A stretch of 56,757 nt of DNA. Source: Jeotgalibacillus haloalkalitolerans (lineage in GTDB: Bacteria > Bacillota > Bacilli > Bacillales > Jeotgalibacillaceae). The stretch's first letter is position 1. Each line of letters begins with the position of its first letter. The stretch is taken from positions 1 through 56,757 of the forward strand of contig NZ_JAXQNN010000009.1 of the NCBI RefSeq assembly GCF_034427455.1, in the 5' to 3' direction. Of the stretch, positions 1 to 8,262 are shown one piece after another. A model generated the notes under the pieces. It saw only the letters and a list, made by a program, of their open reading frames with translations. It was not told where the DNA came from and did not search any database. Both the position numbers and the translations under genes were made by a program.

Positions 1-58
<58 letters not shown>

Positions 59-64
59 AAACTG

Positions 65-93
65 AGTCTTCCCTGAGTGGGAAGGCTTTTTTT
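65..93 (+). terminator. Terminator of the upstream rRNA operon
   Basis: A 9-bp stem (AGTCTTCCC / GGGAAGGCT, one G-U pair) with a 5-nt loop is followed by seven T. It ends the rRNA operon whose 5S end is at the window start. Confidence 0.9.
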
Positions 94-106
94 GTGTTTA
101 AAAAGA

Positions 107-256
107 GACAGGATCTGAAGGGCATCAAGGGCAAAGATCTGGAATTATGCTGGCATGAAGAGCAAAAAGACAGAGTCCTAAAGGCATGAAAGGCAAAGTG
201 CCGAGATCCTGAATGCATTCATGGCAAAAAGCCAGTTTCCCAAAGGCATCACGCGG
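107..256. repeat. Exact 31-nt-period degenerate tandem array
   Basis: The core GGCATGAAAGGCAAA recurs with its GGCAT element at 121, 152, 183, 214 and 245, so every step is exactly 31 nt although the units have diverged. No ORF or hairpin explains it. It follows directly on the rRNA terminator and precedes a second array with a different period. Confidence 0.8.
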
Positions 257-262
257 ATGAGA

Positions 263-450
263 ATTCCTTCAATCTGAGAGTTTTTCCATCAGTTCTGTGA
301 TCGATTCCTTCAATATACGATTTATTTCCTTCAATCCTGATCCTAATCCCTTCACCAGTCTAATCACTACGCCTAATTCCATCATCTATTGACATATTTC
401 CATCACCAATGTCAGCAATTCCTTCAAAATAAAGTGCAATTCTCTCAACT
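263..450 (+). repeat. 21-nt-period array, core TTCCWTCA, about nine units
   Basis: TTCCTTCA/TTCCATCA cores start at 264, 284, 305, 326, 347, 377, 398, 419 and 440. Steps are 20, 21, 21, 21, 30, 21, 21 and 21 nt. The DNA between cores is not conserved beyond being A/T-rich. The core is a variant of the TTCNATCACC core seen in the arrays at 9179, 18518 (reverse), 30611 and 37179. Confidence 0.85.
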
Positions 451-523
451 AGTCTCCCGCCGTACTAAAATCTAATCAAACCTTATACCATCTAATTAAA
501 AACCAAACAATCCAAAATAATGT

Positions 524-570
524 TTGATTAATAACAAATAATAATATAATATGTTTATTAAATAATAAAC
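524..570 (+). promoter_or_regulatory. Putative promoter and palindromic operator of the DUF2087 regulator gene
   Basis: TATAAT (545-550) has a poor TTGATT (524-529) only 15 nt upstream. GTTTATT-AAAT-AATAAAC, a perfect 7-bp inverted repeat (553-570), lies over the expected transcription start. A second, imperfect inverted repeat pairs AACCAAACA (501) with TGTTTGATT (521). The placement suggests repression by a DNA-binding protein, perhaps the product of the following gene. That is inference. Confidence 0.45.
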
Positions 571-590
571 TTTTGAAGGAAGTGTTTGTT

Positions 591-1328
591 TTGAGTGAGT
601 TGTTTTGGGAGGCTTCTGTGGAGGAGCTGACGCATGGGGTTAAGCTGGTTGATGGTGCTTATTGCTGCCTGGTTTGTGGTGAGCGTTTTGAGGAGGGTGA
701 GGTGTTTCAGGTTGACGGGCGCTTTTTTGAGGCTTACCGGGCTGCTGAGGTTCATGTGCAGGCTGAGCATGAGTCGATGTTTGTGTATTTAATGAATATG
801 GATAAGAAGTATACGGGTTTATCGGATCATCAGAAGGAGCTGTTATCTTTTTTTAAGCAGGGAGTGTCTGATAAGGAGGCGGCGAAGCAAATTGGCGGCA
901 GTCCTTCGACGATCCGGAATCACCGGTTTAAGTTTAAGGAGAAGGAAAAGCAGGCGCGTGTGTTTTTAGCGTTAATGCAGCTGTTGAAAGAGGAGACGGG
1001 GCCTGAGAGTCTTGTTCATATACATAGGGGGGCGACGATGGTGGATGAGCGTTATGCGATTACGACTGAGGAGCAGGAAAAGGTGTTGAAGACGTATTTT
1101 AAAGAGGATGGGACGCTGAGTCAGTTTCCAAGTAAGGAGAAGAAGAAGATTGTGGTGCTTCAGTATTTGCTGAAAAGGTTTAATGCGGGGCAGCAGTATA
1201 CGGAACGGGAAGTAAATGAAGTGATTAAGCAGGTGTATGCTGATTTTGTCACGATTCGCCGTTATTTTATTGAATATGGGTTTATGGACCGGAATCAGGA
1301 CGGCTCAGCGTATTGGATAAAATCGTAA
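591..1328 (+). CDS. HTH-type regulator with Cys/His motif and DUF2087 domain
   Basis: The 245-residue product has three visible parts. Residues about 20-62 contain C26-x2-C29 and H55-x4-H60, which could bind zinc. Residues about 77-112 form a LuxR-like helix-turn-helix with the signature DKEAAKQIGGSPSTIRNH. Residues about 155-245 match the DUF2087 pattern, with FPSKEKKKIVVLQYL and a C-terminal YGFMDRNQDGSAYW. It is probably a DNA-binding regulator; ligand and targets are unknown. TTG at 591 is chosen over TTG at 573 because AAGGAAG (575-581) then sits 9 nt upstream. The gene stands alone behind repeat arrays and an A/T-rich leader with inverted repeats. I do not recall it at this position in B. 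subtilis. Confidence 0.75.
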   Translation: MSELFWEASVEELTHGVKLVDGAYCCLVCGERFEEGEVFQVDGRFFEAYRAAEVHVQAEHESMFVYLMNMDKKYTGLSDHQKELLSFFKQGVSDKEAAKQIGGSPSTIRNHRFKFKEKEKQARVFLALMQLLKEETGPESLVHIHRGATMVDERYAITTEEQEKVLKTYFKEDGTLSQFPSKEKKKIVVLQYLLKRFNAGQQYTEREVNEVIKQVYADFVTIRRYFIEYGFMDRNQDGSAYWIKS

Positions 1329-1365
1329 AATCAGGGTATAGTGATGGTACAGGAGGTGTCTGTGG

Positions 1366-1527
1366 ATGCTTTACGCGATTGGGATCATTGCCGGATTGAT
1401 TGGATTTGGTGTACTTGTTGACCGAAGGAAAAGTTCCCGGAAAAACCTTGAGCAGTACCGCAGCGGAGGCGAGGAAGCGCCTCAGCAGTATCAGATGGAT
1501 AACGACCGGAAGACAACTGGCTTTTAA
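1366..1527 (+). CDS. 53-residue single-pass membrane protein (unknown function)
   Basis: This short ORF starts at ATG 1366, 7 nt after a strong ribosome binding site (AGGAGGTG, 1351-1358). The product begins with a hydrophobic helix (residues 2-18), followed by a basic patch (DRRKSSRKN) and a hydrophilic tail containing GGEEAPQQ. The predicted topology is N-terminal anchor with a cytoplasmic tail. I recognise no family. The next gene encodes a protein of the same size and plan, also with a basic patch and an EEAP motif, so the two look like tandem duplicates. Confidence 0.6.
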   Translation: MLYAIGIIAGLIGFGVLVDRRKSSRKNLEQYRSGGEEAPQQYQMDNDRKTTGF

Positions 1528-1554
1528 TTTTAAATAAGCAGGGAGGAGAAAAAG

Positions 1555-1725
1555 ATGTGGTGGATGATCATTCTTTTGATTCTAACTGTTATTGTGTCAG
1601 TCGGTATGGTGTCTGATGGAAATCGTAAAAGAAAAGGTCTGGCTGTATATAGTGATGTGAGAGAGCCGGAGGAAGCGCCTTCTGAACCGAAATTGGAGGA
1701 TGAGCGGCGGTCCACGAGGCTTTGA
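1555..1725 (+). CDS. 56-residue single-pass membrane protein, likely paralog of the preceding one
   Basis: ATG at 1555 follows GGGAGGAG (1541-1548) with good spacing. Residues 2-19 are a hydrophobic helix, then comes the basic stretch GNRKRKG and an acidic tail with PEEAPSEPK. Size, order of elements and the EEAP motif match the 53-residue neighbour upstream, and the genes are 27 nt apart, so they are probably co-transcribed. Function unknown. Confidence 0.6.
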   Translation: MWWMIILLILTVIVSVGMVSDGNRKRKGLAVYSDVREPEEAPSEPKLEDERRSTRL

Positions 1726-1754
1726 AAAGTTTGTTGAGGACTTTCCTTCACATT

Positions 1755-1818
1755 TGCGGATAAAAAGAATAGGATAGAGAGATTACTTTTTATCCGCAGT
1801 GTCTATACTGAGTAGTAT
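1755..1818. promoter_or_regulatory. Two inverted repeats in the gin leader
   Basis: A perfect 13-bp inverted repeat (TGCGGATAAAAAG at 1755-1767 and CTTTTTATCCGCA at 1786-1798) with an 18-nt loop is followed by a second perfect one (TATACT-GAGT-AGTATA, about 1803-1818). No T-run follows either, so they are not simple terminators. They lie 27-90 nt upstream of the gin start and could act as operators or as leader RNA hairpins. Confidence 0.5.
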
Positions 1819-1844
1819 AACAGCTGCGAAGTGGAGGAAAGTAC

Positions 1845-1994
1845 ATGAGACATTGCCGTGCGTGTGGAAGACGATACAACCGGGCGATCAGCCTGTCTTC
1901 AAAATTTATTTGCGTCTGGTGTGAGCAGTCACTGATTCAGCTGAGGCCTGAGGACAATGGATATGACAGATGGATTCATATTTTAAAAGAATAG
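1845..1994 (+). CDS. gin: Anti-sigma factor Gin (CsfB)
   Basis: The 49-residue product carries the two Cys pairs of the Gin family: C4-x2-C7 and C23-x2-C26 within the characteristic SSKFICVWCE. In B. subtilis Gin is a small zinc protein made in the forespore that inhibits sigma-G (and sigma-E), keeping sigma-G inactive until engulfment is complete. This version is shorter than the B. subtilis protein as I recall it (64 residues), mostly lacking part of both ends. ATG 1845 follows GTGGAGGAAAG. A terminator ends the gene. Its position just upstream of yaaO-tmk agrees with the family's usual location. Confidence 0.85.
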   Translation: MRHCRACGRRYNRAISLSSKFICVWCEQSLIQLRPEDNGYDRWIHILKE

Positions 1995-2003
1995 TTGATG
2001 CAG

Positions 2004-2031
2004 GGAGTCCGCCTTGGTGCGGGCTTTTTTG
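2004..2031 (+). terminator. Terminator after gin
   Basis: AGTCCGC-CTTGGT-GCGGGCT followed by six T forms a short G+C-rich hairpin with a T-run. Confidence 0.75.
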
Positions 2032-2100
2032 TGTGCCAGAGGGTCGGCTGTAAATAAATCATGATACAATAAAGAAACGATTTGTTTAAAGGAGAACGTT

Positions 2101-3504
2101 ATGGATCAGAGAGAAAGACCGCTTGTTGAGGCGCTGCAGCACCATATGAATCAGAAGCCGGTGTCTTTTCACGTGCCGGGTCATAAAAACGGCATGATTG
2201 GTGAGGTTGCGGGTCGTTTTGGGGCGTGGGATCAGACGGAGATTTCAGGGCTTGATGACCTGCATGCGCCGGAGGGACCGATTGCAAAAGCGCAATCCCT
2301 TTTAGCTCAGCATGCCGGGGCTTTAAAGAGTTATTTTCTTGTCAATGGTTCGACAACCGGAAACCTTGCGATGGTGATGGGGTTATGTGAGCCGGGGAGT
2401 CAATTGCTTGTGGCAGGAAATGCACATAAATCCGTAATTCATGCCTGTCGTCTGGCGCGTGTGATGCCGGTGTTTTTAACGCCAGAAGTTCATCCGGAGT
2501 CTATGACACCGTCAGGCATTTCACCTGACCTGCTAAATAAAGCAATGGCGCAGTTTCCTGATGCCAAAACGGTTTTATTGACGTATCCTTCTTACTACGG
2601 CCACACCGGCCAGATGAAGGCGGTTATTGAGATCGCAAAAGCGTCAGGACTTACAGTGCTGGTTGATGAAGCACATGGGGCTCATTTTTCACTGCCGGGC
2701 TTTCCGGAATCAACGCTTCACATGGGTGCAGATGCAGTCGTTCAGTCAGCTCATAAAACACTGCCTGCGCTGACGATGGGTTCTTATTTACATATAGGAA
2801 AAGAGCTGAAGGATCATCACAGGATTGAGCAGATGCTTGGTATGCTTCAGTCCAGCAGTCCGTCCTACCCGATTATGGCTTCGCTTGATGATGCGCGGTG
2901 TTATGCAGCAACGTATTCGGGTGAAGATGCAGCATATTTTAAAAGTGAGCGCGCTGAACTCGTGAGCCGGCTGAGGGAGATCCAGCGGCTGTCGGTCATT
3001 GAGCCTGAAGACCCACTGAAGCTGATCATCAGGCTGGATGGGATGAATGGGTATGATCTGCAGGAAGCCTGTGAGGAACGCGGTATTTTCGCTGAGCTTG
3101 CAGATCCGCTTCAGGTATTATGGATGCTCCCACTTTTAAAAGAGGGCAGTCAGTTTAAGTGGGATCGCGTTATCCAGTCATTGCGTGAGATTGCTGAAAC
3201 GGCTGAATGGACGGAAAATGATCCGGCTGTGTTTTTTACAGAAAAGATTACGACATTAGCTGTACATGATGCAGATCAGCTGCCATGTGCAGTGCTGCCG
3301 ATTACAGAGGCTGCCGGGAGAATTGCGGCTGAGACGATTACACCGTATCCACCCGGAATTCCATATATCATTGCAGGTGAAAGACTGACCGCCGAAAAAT
3401 GTAATGAACTGAGCCGTCTTGCGAAAACGAATATGCGTTTTCAGGGCGGAGTGCACTTAATAGAAGGAAAAATGAAGGTTGTGCAGGAGGATTTACATGA
3501 ATAA
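2101..3504 (+). CDS. yaaO: Orn/Lys/Arg decarboxylase family PLP enzyme (YaaO)
   Basis: The product is a 467-residue fold-type I PLP enzyme. The large domain holds FHVPGHKNG (23-31), DEAHGAH (189-195) with the PLP-contacting Asp, and SAHKT (216-220) whose K219 should form the Schiff base. The C-terminal third matches the Orn/Lys/Arg decarboxylase C-terminal domain. Family members decarboxylate basic amino acids to diamines or agmatine; the substrate of YaaO-type proteins cannot be read from sequence. ATG 2101 follows AAAGGAG. The last 8 nt overlap tmk, so the two are translationally coupled. Confidence 0.9.
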   Translation: MDQRERPLVEALQHHMNQKPVSFHVPGHKNGMIGEVAGRFGAWDQTEISGLDDLHAPEGPIAKAQSLLAQHAGALKSYFLVNGSTTGNLAMVMGLCEPGSQLLVAGNAHKSVIHACRLARVMPVFLTPEVHPESMTPSGISPDLLNKAMAQFPDAKTVLLTYPSYYGHTGQMKAVIEIAKASGLTVLVDEAHGAHFSLPGFPESTLHMGADAVVQSAHKTLPALTMGSYLHIGKELKDHHRIEQMLGMLQSSSPSYPIMASLDDARCYAATYSGEDAAYFKSERAELVSRLREIQRLSVIEPEDPLKLIIRLDGMNGYDLQEACEERGIFAELADPLQVLWMLPLLKEGSQFKWDRVIQSLREIAETAEWTENDPAVFFTEKITTLAVHDADQLPCAVLPITEAAGRIAAETITPYPPGIPYIIAGERLTAEKCNELSRLAKTNMRFQGGVHLIEGKMKVVQEDLHE

Positions 3505-4129
3505 AGGGTTATTTATTACGTTAGAAGGACCTGAAGGAGCAGGAAAAACAACTGCTTCTGTTGAAATAAAGAAAGAGCTTGAAGCGCTTGGCTATGATGT
3601 GATGCTGACGCGTGAGCCTGGCGGGATTAAAATTGCCGAGAAGATCAGGGAAGTGATTCTGGATCCGTCGCATACTGAAATGGACAGCCGGACAGAAGCA
3701 CTTTTATACGCTGCAGCCCGCAGACAGCATCTAGCTGAAAAAGTGAAGCCTGCGCTTGAGGCAGGGAAAGTGGTCCTGTGTGACCGTTTCATCGACAGCT
3801 CACTGGCTTATCAGGGATACGCGAGAGGTCTTGGCATTGATGAGGTGTGGAGTATCAATCAGTTTGCCATCGGATCAATGATGCCTGACTGTACACTTTA
3901 CTTTGATATCTCTCCTGAAGAGGGGCTGAAGCGTATTGAACAGAACGCGGGCCGTGAAGTGAACCGCCTGGATCTTGAAGGAATGGCTTTTCACCAAAAA
4001 GTATATGAAGGCTATCAGATTCTGCAGGAGCGCTTTCCGGAGAGAATCACGCGGATTGATGCATCTGCATTGCTCGCAGACGTTACAGCGGAAGCCGTTA
4101 CAGTGCTTTCGGAACTTTTAAAGAACTAG
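3497..4129 (+). CDS. tmk: Thymidylate kinase
   Basis: Tmk phosphorylates dTMP to dTDP for DNA synthesis. The 210-residue protein has the P-loop GPEGAGKTT (11-19), the [12 protein letters not shown] dTMP-binding segment (near 95) and TREPGG. The open frame extends 18 nt further upstream, but ATG 3497 is preceded by AGGAGG (3485-3490) and matches family starts ([11 protein letters not shown]). It overlaps the yaaO end by 8 nt. A dispersed repeat follows before darA; the yaaR gene usually found in this cluster is absent. Confidence 0.97.
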   Translation: MNKGLFITLEGPEGAGKTTASVEIKKELEALGYDVMLTREPGGIKIAEKIREVILDPSHTEMDSRTEALLYAAARRQHLAEKVKPALEAGKVVLCDRFIDSSLAYQGYARGLGIDEVWSINQFAIGSMMPDCTLYFDISPEEGLKRIEQNAGREVNRLDLEGMAFHQKVYEGYQILQERFPERITRIDASALLADVTAEAVTVLSELLKN

Positions 4130-4167
4130 CTTTATGAAAAGTCAATTGTTGTTACTGTACAGCAGAT

Positions 4168-4262
4168 GATTGCAGCGGACAGGTGAGACCCCGCAGGCGC
4201 GAAGTGATGAGGAGGCTCACCGCCGGCCGCGCGAAAAGCGTCCCCCTGGAGCTGCAATCATC
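4168..4262 (+). repeat. Dispersed repeat, GGTGAGACCCCGC family (copy 1)
   Basis: The segment contains GGACAGGTGAGACCCCGC and GAGGAGGCTCACCGCC, which pair to form a hairpin around the GGTGAG/CTCACC arms, flanked by GATTGCAGC and its complement GCTGCAATC. The same core is at 12172-12293 in the opposite orientation. It fills the tmk-darA gap. An ORF of 64 codons across it is not credible. Confidence 0.8.
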
Positions 4263-4337
4263 AGCCAGCTTTAATAAAGACAGAAATAATGATTTCCGGA
4301 ATGATTTCGTAAACGATACGTATTATTGGTATAATAA

Positions 4338-4703
<366 letters not shown>

Positions 4704-4751
4704 AAGAGCAGCAACGCTCATTCGTATATACACGCAGAAAAGGGAGATAGT

Positions 4752-5756
4752 ATGGCCGATATGCATCAGGACCTGGCAACACAGCAGCCGGTCGCAATGA
4801 AAATGCTGCAAAACAGCCTGCAGAAAAACCGTGTCGCGCATGCCTATCTGTTCGAAGGCGGTCGCGGTACAGGGAAAAAAGCAATGGCATTATTTCTTGC
4901 TAAAGGACTTTTCTGCAGGCAGCCACATGAAGGTGAACCCTGTCATACCTGTGAACAGTGCCGGCGGATTGATCAGGGGAATCACCCTGATGTTCACGTG
5001 ATTGAGCCGGACGGGCAATCCATTAAAAAGGAACAGGTGAGATTGCTGCAGGAAGAGTTCAGTAAAACGGGTATGGAATCCATGAAAAAAGCATATATCG
5101 TAAGCGGTGCTGATAAAATGACGGTTCAGGCTGCGAACTCTTTACTGAAGTTTCTGGAAGAACCGCATCCATCCACGACAGCGATTTTATTGACTGAGCA
5201 GATTCACCAGATGCTCCCGACTATACTTTCCAGGTGTCAGCACGTATCTTTCCGTCCGTTGACACCTGTTTTGTTTAAAGAAAAGCTGATTTCAGAGGAT
5301 GTTCACCCGACGATGGCCTCACTTGTATCAAAGTTAACCAATCAGGTTGATGAAGCAATTGAGCTCAGTCATGATGAGTGGTTTGTACAAGCCAGAAAAA
5401 TCATGTTAAAATTATACGAAGTGCTAAAGGATGATCCCTTTGAAGCCATGATCAGGGTTCAAAGTGACTATCTTCCGCATTTTAAAGAGAAATCGCAAAT
5501 TGACCAATCACTCGATTTGTTTCTTCTTATATATAAGGATCTCCTTTATATCCAAACGGACAAGCTCGATCACCTGTCGTACCCGGACTGGCTGGACACG
5601 TTTCGTACAGATGCACTCCAGACGTCAGCAAATCAGCTTACTCACCAGCTGACAGTGATACTCGAAGCGAAAACACAGCTACAGAGAAATATGAATACAC
5701 AGCTGTTAATGGAACAGCTGATGCTTAAATTGCAGGGGGGATCTGCACTTGTATGA
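4752..5756 (+). CDS. holB: DNA polymerase III subunit delta'
   Basis: Delta' is a clamp-loader subunit. The 334-residue product has an AAA+ module with the loose P-loop GGRGTGKKA, a four-Cys zinc segment (CRQPHEGEPCHTCEQC), and the sensor/arginine-finger motif TILSRCQHVSF. The remaining C-terminal region is the all-helical collar. ATG 4752 follows GGGAG. The end overlaps ricT by 8 nt, a coupling expected in this cluster. Confidence 0.95.
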   Translation: MADMHQDLATQQPVAMKMLQNSLQKNRVAHAYLFEGGRGTGKKAMALFLAKGLFCRQPHEGEPCHTCEQCRRIDQGNHPDVHVIEPDGQSIKKEQVRLLQEEFSKTGMESMKKAYIVSGADKMTVQAANSLLKFLEEPHPSTTAILLTEQIHQMLPTILSRCQHVSFRPLTPVLFKEKLISEDVHPTMASLVSKLTNQVDEAIELSHDEWFVQARKIMLKLYEVLKDDPFEAMIRVQSDYLPHFKEKSQIDQSLDLFLLIYKDLLYIQTDKLDHLSYPDWLDTFRTDALQTSANQLTHQLTVILEAKTQLQRNMNTQLLMEQLMLKLQGGSALV

Positions 5757-6576
5757 AGTAGTAGGCGTCCGTTTTAATAAAGCGGGCAAAATATATTATT
5801 TCGACCCGAACCAGCTTTCACTGAACATAGATGAATACGTTATTGTGGAAACGGTACGCGGTGTGGAATACGGTAAAGTCGTCACTGAAGTCAAGAAAGT
5901 GGACAAGAACGATGTCGTGCTGCCGCTGAAAAAAATCGTCCGGATTGCTGAACAGAAGGATCGCCTTTCTGTACAGGAAAACAAGGAAGAGGCTGCTCAT
6001 GCCTATCAGGTGTGCGCTGAAAAGATCAGTGAGCATGATTTAGATATGAAGCTTGTTGACGTTGAATATACATTTGACCGCAATAAAGTAATTTTTTATT
6101 TTACAGCGGACGGACGGGTCGATTTCAGAAACCTGGTAAAAGACCTGGCGTCTGTTTTCAGAACAAGGATTGAACTGAGACAGATCGGTGTTCGTGATGA
6201 AGCGAAAATGCTTGGCGGTATTGGACCATGCGGGCGTATGCTTTGCTGTTCCACTTTCCTCGGCGATTTCGAGCCTGTGTCGATTAAAATGGCAAAGGAT
6301 CAGAACCTTTCTCTTAACCCGGCGAAAATTTCAGGCCTGTGCGGACGTTTGATGTGCTGCCTGAAATACGAAAACGACGAGTATGAGCAGGCAAAAGAGG
6401 AAATGCCTGACCTTGGTGCATTTGTTCAGACACCTGAAGGAAAAGGGAAAGTTGTCGGGCTGAATATGCTTGAGCGCGTGCTTCAGATTGAAATGAAGGA
6501 GCAGGACCGTACGCTTGAGTATACGCTTGAAGAAATTATGAATCACGATATTGCGTCAATTCAAGCCACAGAGTAA
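5749..6576 (+). CDS. ricT: RicT (YaaT), PSP1-domain component of the Ric (Y-) complex
   Basis: The 275-residue product has the PSP1 domain with a Cys-rich core (GPCGRMLCC and GLCGRLMCC). In B. subtilis RicT joins RicA and RicF in an iron-sulfur complex that steers RNase Y-dependent mRNA processing and is needed for sporulation, competence and biofilm development. The start is TTG 5749 inside the holB end, with AGGGGGG upstream; the N-terminus [19 protein letters not shown] fits the family. A basic/acidic tail follows the core. Confidence 0.95.
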   Translation: MYEVVGVRFNKAGKIYYFDPNQLSLNIDEYVIVETVRGVEYGKVVTEVKKVDKNDVVLPLKKIVRIAEQKDRLSVQENKEEAAHAYQVCAEKISEHDLDMKLVDVEYTFDRNKVIFYFTADGRVDFRNLVKDLASVFRTRIELRQIGVRDEAKMLGGIGPCGRMLCCSTFLGDFEPVSIKMAKDQNLSLNPAKISGLCGRLMCCLKYENDEYEQAKEEMPDLGAFVQTPEGKGKVVGLNMLERVLQIEMKEQDRTLEYTLEEIMNHDIASIQATE

Positions 6577-6589
6577 CGGGGTGGAGTTC

Positions 6590-6949
6590 GTGGATAAGAA
6601 GGAGTTCTTTGATTCAGTATCCAATATGGAGCAGCAGATTGGTCAGTTATACCAGCAGCTTGGCGAACTGAAACATCATCTGGCTGACATGATGGAAGAG
6701 AATCATTCGCTGCAGATCGAAAATGAACATCTGCGCAGAAGACTTGAACAGCTCGGGAATGAAACAGCAGCACCCGAAGGCAAAGCTGATGCCGGCAAAG
6801 CTGTGGGTCCAAGCACAGATATTGGTGAAGGATACGATAACCTTGCCCGTCTTTATCATGAAGGCTTCCATATTTGCAACATACATTTTGGAAGCCCGCG
6901 CAAGGATGAAGACTGCCTGTTTTGTCTTTCATTTTTAACGAAAAAATAA
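6590..6949 (+). CDS. yabA: Replication initiation control protein YabA
   Basis: YabA binds DnaA and the clamp DnaN and limits re-initiation. The 119-residue product has an N-terminal coiled coil (about 5-60, rich in leucine and glutamine), a short linker, and the conserved [21 protein letters not shown] segment leading into a zinc cluster with His/Cys residues (FHICNIHFG and CLFCLSFL). GTG 6590 is chosen over the longer frame from 6551, because GGGGTGG lies just upstream and the length then equals the B. subtilis protein. A terminator follows. Confidence 0.95.
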   Translation: MDKKEFFDSVSNMEQQIGQLYQQLGELKHHLADMMEENHSLQIENEHLRRRLEQLGNETAAPEGKADAGKAVGPSTDIGEGYDNLARLYHEGFHICNIHFGSPRKDEDCLFCLSFLTKK

Positions 6950-7007
6950 AGGCTGGCATTACGCCGTCTGTTGAAAAACAGGCGGACGTCCTGCCGGGCT
7001 TTTTTTG
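6950..7007 (+). terminator. Terminator after yabA
   Basis: A long two-part hairpin is closed by GGCTGGCA/TGCCGGGC with an inner 9-bp stem CCGTCTGTT-GAAA-AACAGGCGG, and is followed by eight T. Confidence 0.75.
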
Positions 7008-7041
7008 TGTAGAATGTGTGGGTGAAGCGTGACTGTGGCTG

Positions 7042-7200
7042 ACTGAGTGCGGTATGCAGACAATTGAGGTGGGTTGCGTGTCCATTGAGTGCTGTATCCA
7101 GTGGATCGGCGTAGGTGCACACTGTCATCGAGTGCACTATGCAGCAGATCGAAGTAGGTGCACCACCCGATCGAGTGTACTCCTTCATCAATTGACACAC
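7042..7200. repeat. 43-nt tandem repeats, about 3.5 copies
   Basis: Units start at 7042 (42 nt), 7084 (43 nt), 7127 (43 nt) and 7170 (partial). Each opens with AYYGAGTGC, then TATGCAG-like and GATCGR-GTAGGTGCAC elements. The copies differ by about a quarter to a third of positions. The array lies between the yabA terminator and the next start, and its last partial unit merges into the leader of the methyltransferase gene. Confidence 0.75.
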
Positions 7201-7235
7201 ATTTTAACAAAGCCAACAGAAAAGAGGATCGCAAC

Positions 7236-7979
7236 ATGCAATTAATTGGTGATGAGCGGCTGGATTATCTCCTGGCTGAAGATTTAAGAATTATTCAAAG
7301 TCCATCAGTCTTTTCCTTCTCACTGGATGCAGTCCTGCTCGCACGCTTTGTGCAGGTGCCGATCAGAAAGGGAAGTCTGATTGATCTCTGTTCAGGAAAT
7401 GGGGTCATTCCGCTCATTTTAAGTACGAGAACAAATGGTTCAATTACGGGTGTTGAAATCCAGGAACGTCTTGCAGATATGGCGAATCGAAGCATCAGTC
7501 ATAATGAACTCACTCATCAGATTCAGATGATTTGTGAGGATTTAAATACAGTTTCACCAACGCTTGGATATGCCAGGCACGATGTTGTCACGTGTAATCC
7601 GCCTTATTTTACAACGCCGGGAAAAGATGAGCTGAACGAAAATGAGCATTTAACAATTGCGCGTCATGAGATTATGTGTACGCTTGAAGATACCATCCGT
7701 GTCAGCAGCGGCCTTTTAAAGCAGGGTGGTAAAGCTGCATTTGTTCACCGGCCCGGCAGACTGCTGGATCTGATTACGTTGATGAGGCAGTACCGTCTCG
7801 AGCCGAAGAGAATCCAGTTTGTTTATCCGAAAGAAGGTAAGGAAGCCAATACGATTCTGGTGGAAGCAGCAAAAGACGGTAAGCCTGATGTAAAGATTCT
7901 GCCGCCGCTGATCGTTTATAAAGAGAACAATGAATACACTGACGAGATGAAGGAGATTTTATATGGGAGCAGAGGCTAA
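7236..7979 (+). CDS. tRNA1(Val) (adenine37-N6)-methyltransferase-like protein (YabB)
   Basis: The 247-residue product is a class I SAM methyltransferase: [15 protein letters not shown] is motif I and TCNPPYF is the NPPY motif of N6-adenine methyltransferases. It belongs to the TrmN6/YabB group; E. coli TrmN6 modifies A37 of tRNA-Val, and the target here is inferred. The frame is open from 7158, but ATG 7236 after AAGAGGATC gives the family start [21 protein letters not shown]. It overlaps the next gene by 17 nt. Confidence 0.9.
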   Translation: MQLIGDERLDYLLAEDLRIIQSPSVFSFSLDAVLLARFVQVPIRKGSLIDLCSGNGVIPLILSTRTNGSITGVEIQERLADMANRSISHNELTHQIQMICEDLNTVSPTLGYARHDVVTCNPPYFTTPGKDELNENEHLTIARHEIMCTLEDTIRVSSGLLKQGGKAAFVHRPGRLLDLITLMRQYRLEPKRIQFVYPKEGKEANTILVEAAKDGKPDVKILPPLIVYKENNEYTDEMKEILYGSRG

Positions 7980-8262
7980 CCATTTCTTCTATGTGTTATT
8001 GTGCAAAGATGGTTCCTACTACGGCGGCTACACGATTGATCTCGAGCGCCGTCTGTCCCAGCATAACGGAGGCACCGCTTCTAAATATACGAGGACGAGA
8101 CGCCCGGTTGAAATGATTCATCACGAATCGTTCTGTACAAAAAGAGAAGCGATGCAGGCTGAGTACTGGTTCAAAAAGAAGTCGAGAGTGCAAAAGGATT
8201 TGTATTTAAAAGAAAGGGGTGAAGAGGTTGCAGACACAAAAAAGTTTTCAGCATGCGAATGA
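7963..8262 (+). CDS. yazA: GIY-YIG nuclease superfamily protein (YazA)
   Basis: The 99-residue product is a stand-alone GIY-YIG domain of the UPF0213/YazA type. The FYVLLC and YYGGYT strands carry the signature tyrosines, followed by the conserved Arg of DLERRL and the Glu of [10 protein letters not shown]. The biochemical role of this family is not settled. It sits between the methyltransferase and rsmI genes, overlapping both, which matches the usual cluster. Confidence 0.9.
   Translation: MGAEANHFFYVLLCKDGSYYGGYTIDLERRLSQHNGGTASKYTRTRRPVEMIHHESFCTKREAMQAEYWFKKKSRVQKDLYLKERGEEVADTKKFSACE

Noticed and set aside
107-450. CRISPR array
   Set aside because: Cores are 8-15 nt and degenerate, linkers 11-16 nt, no leader and no cas gene. 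Same reasoning for all other phased arrays.
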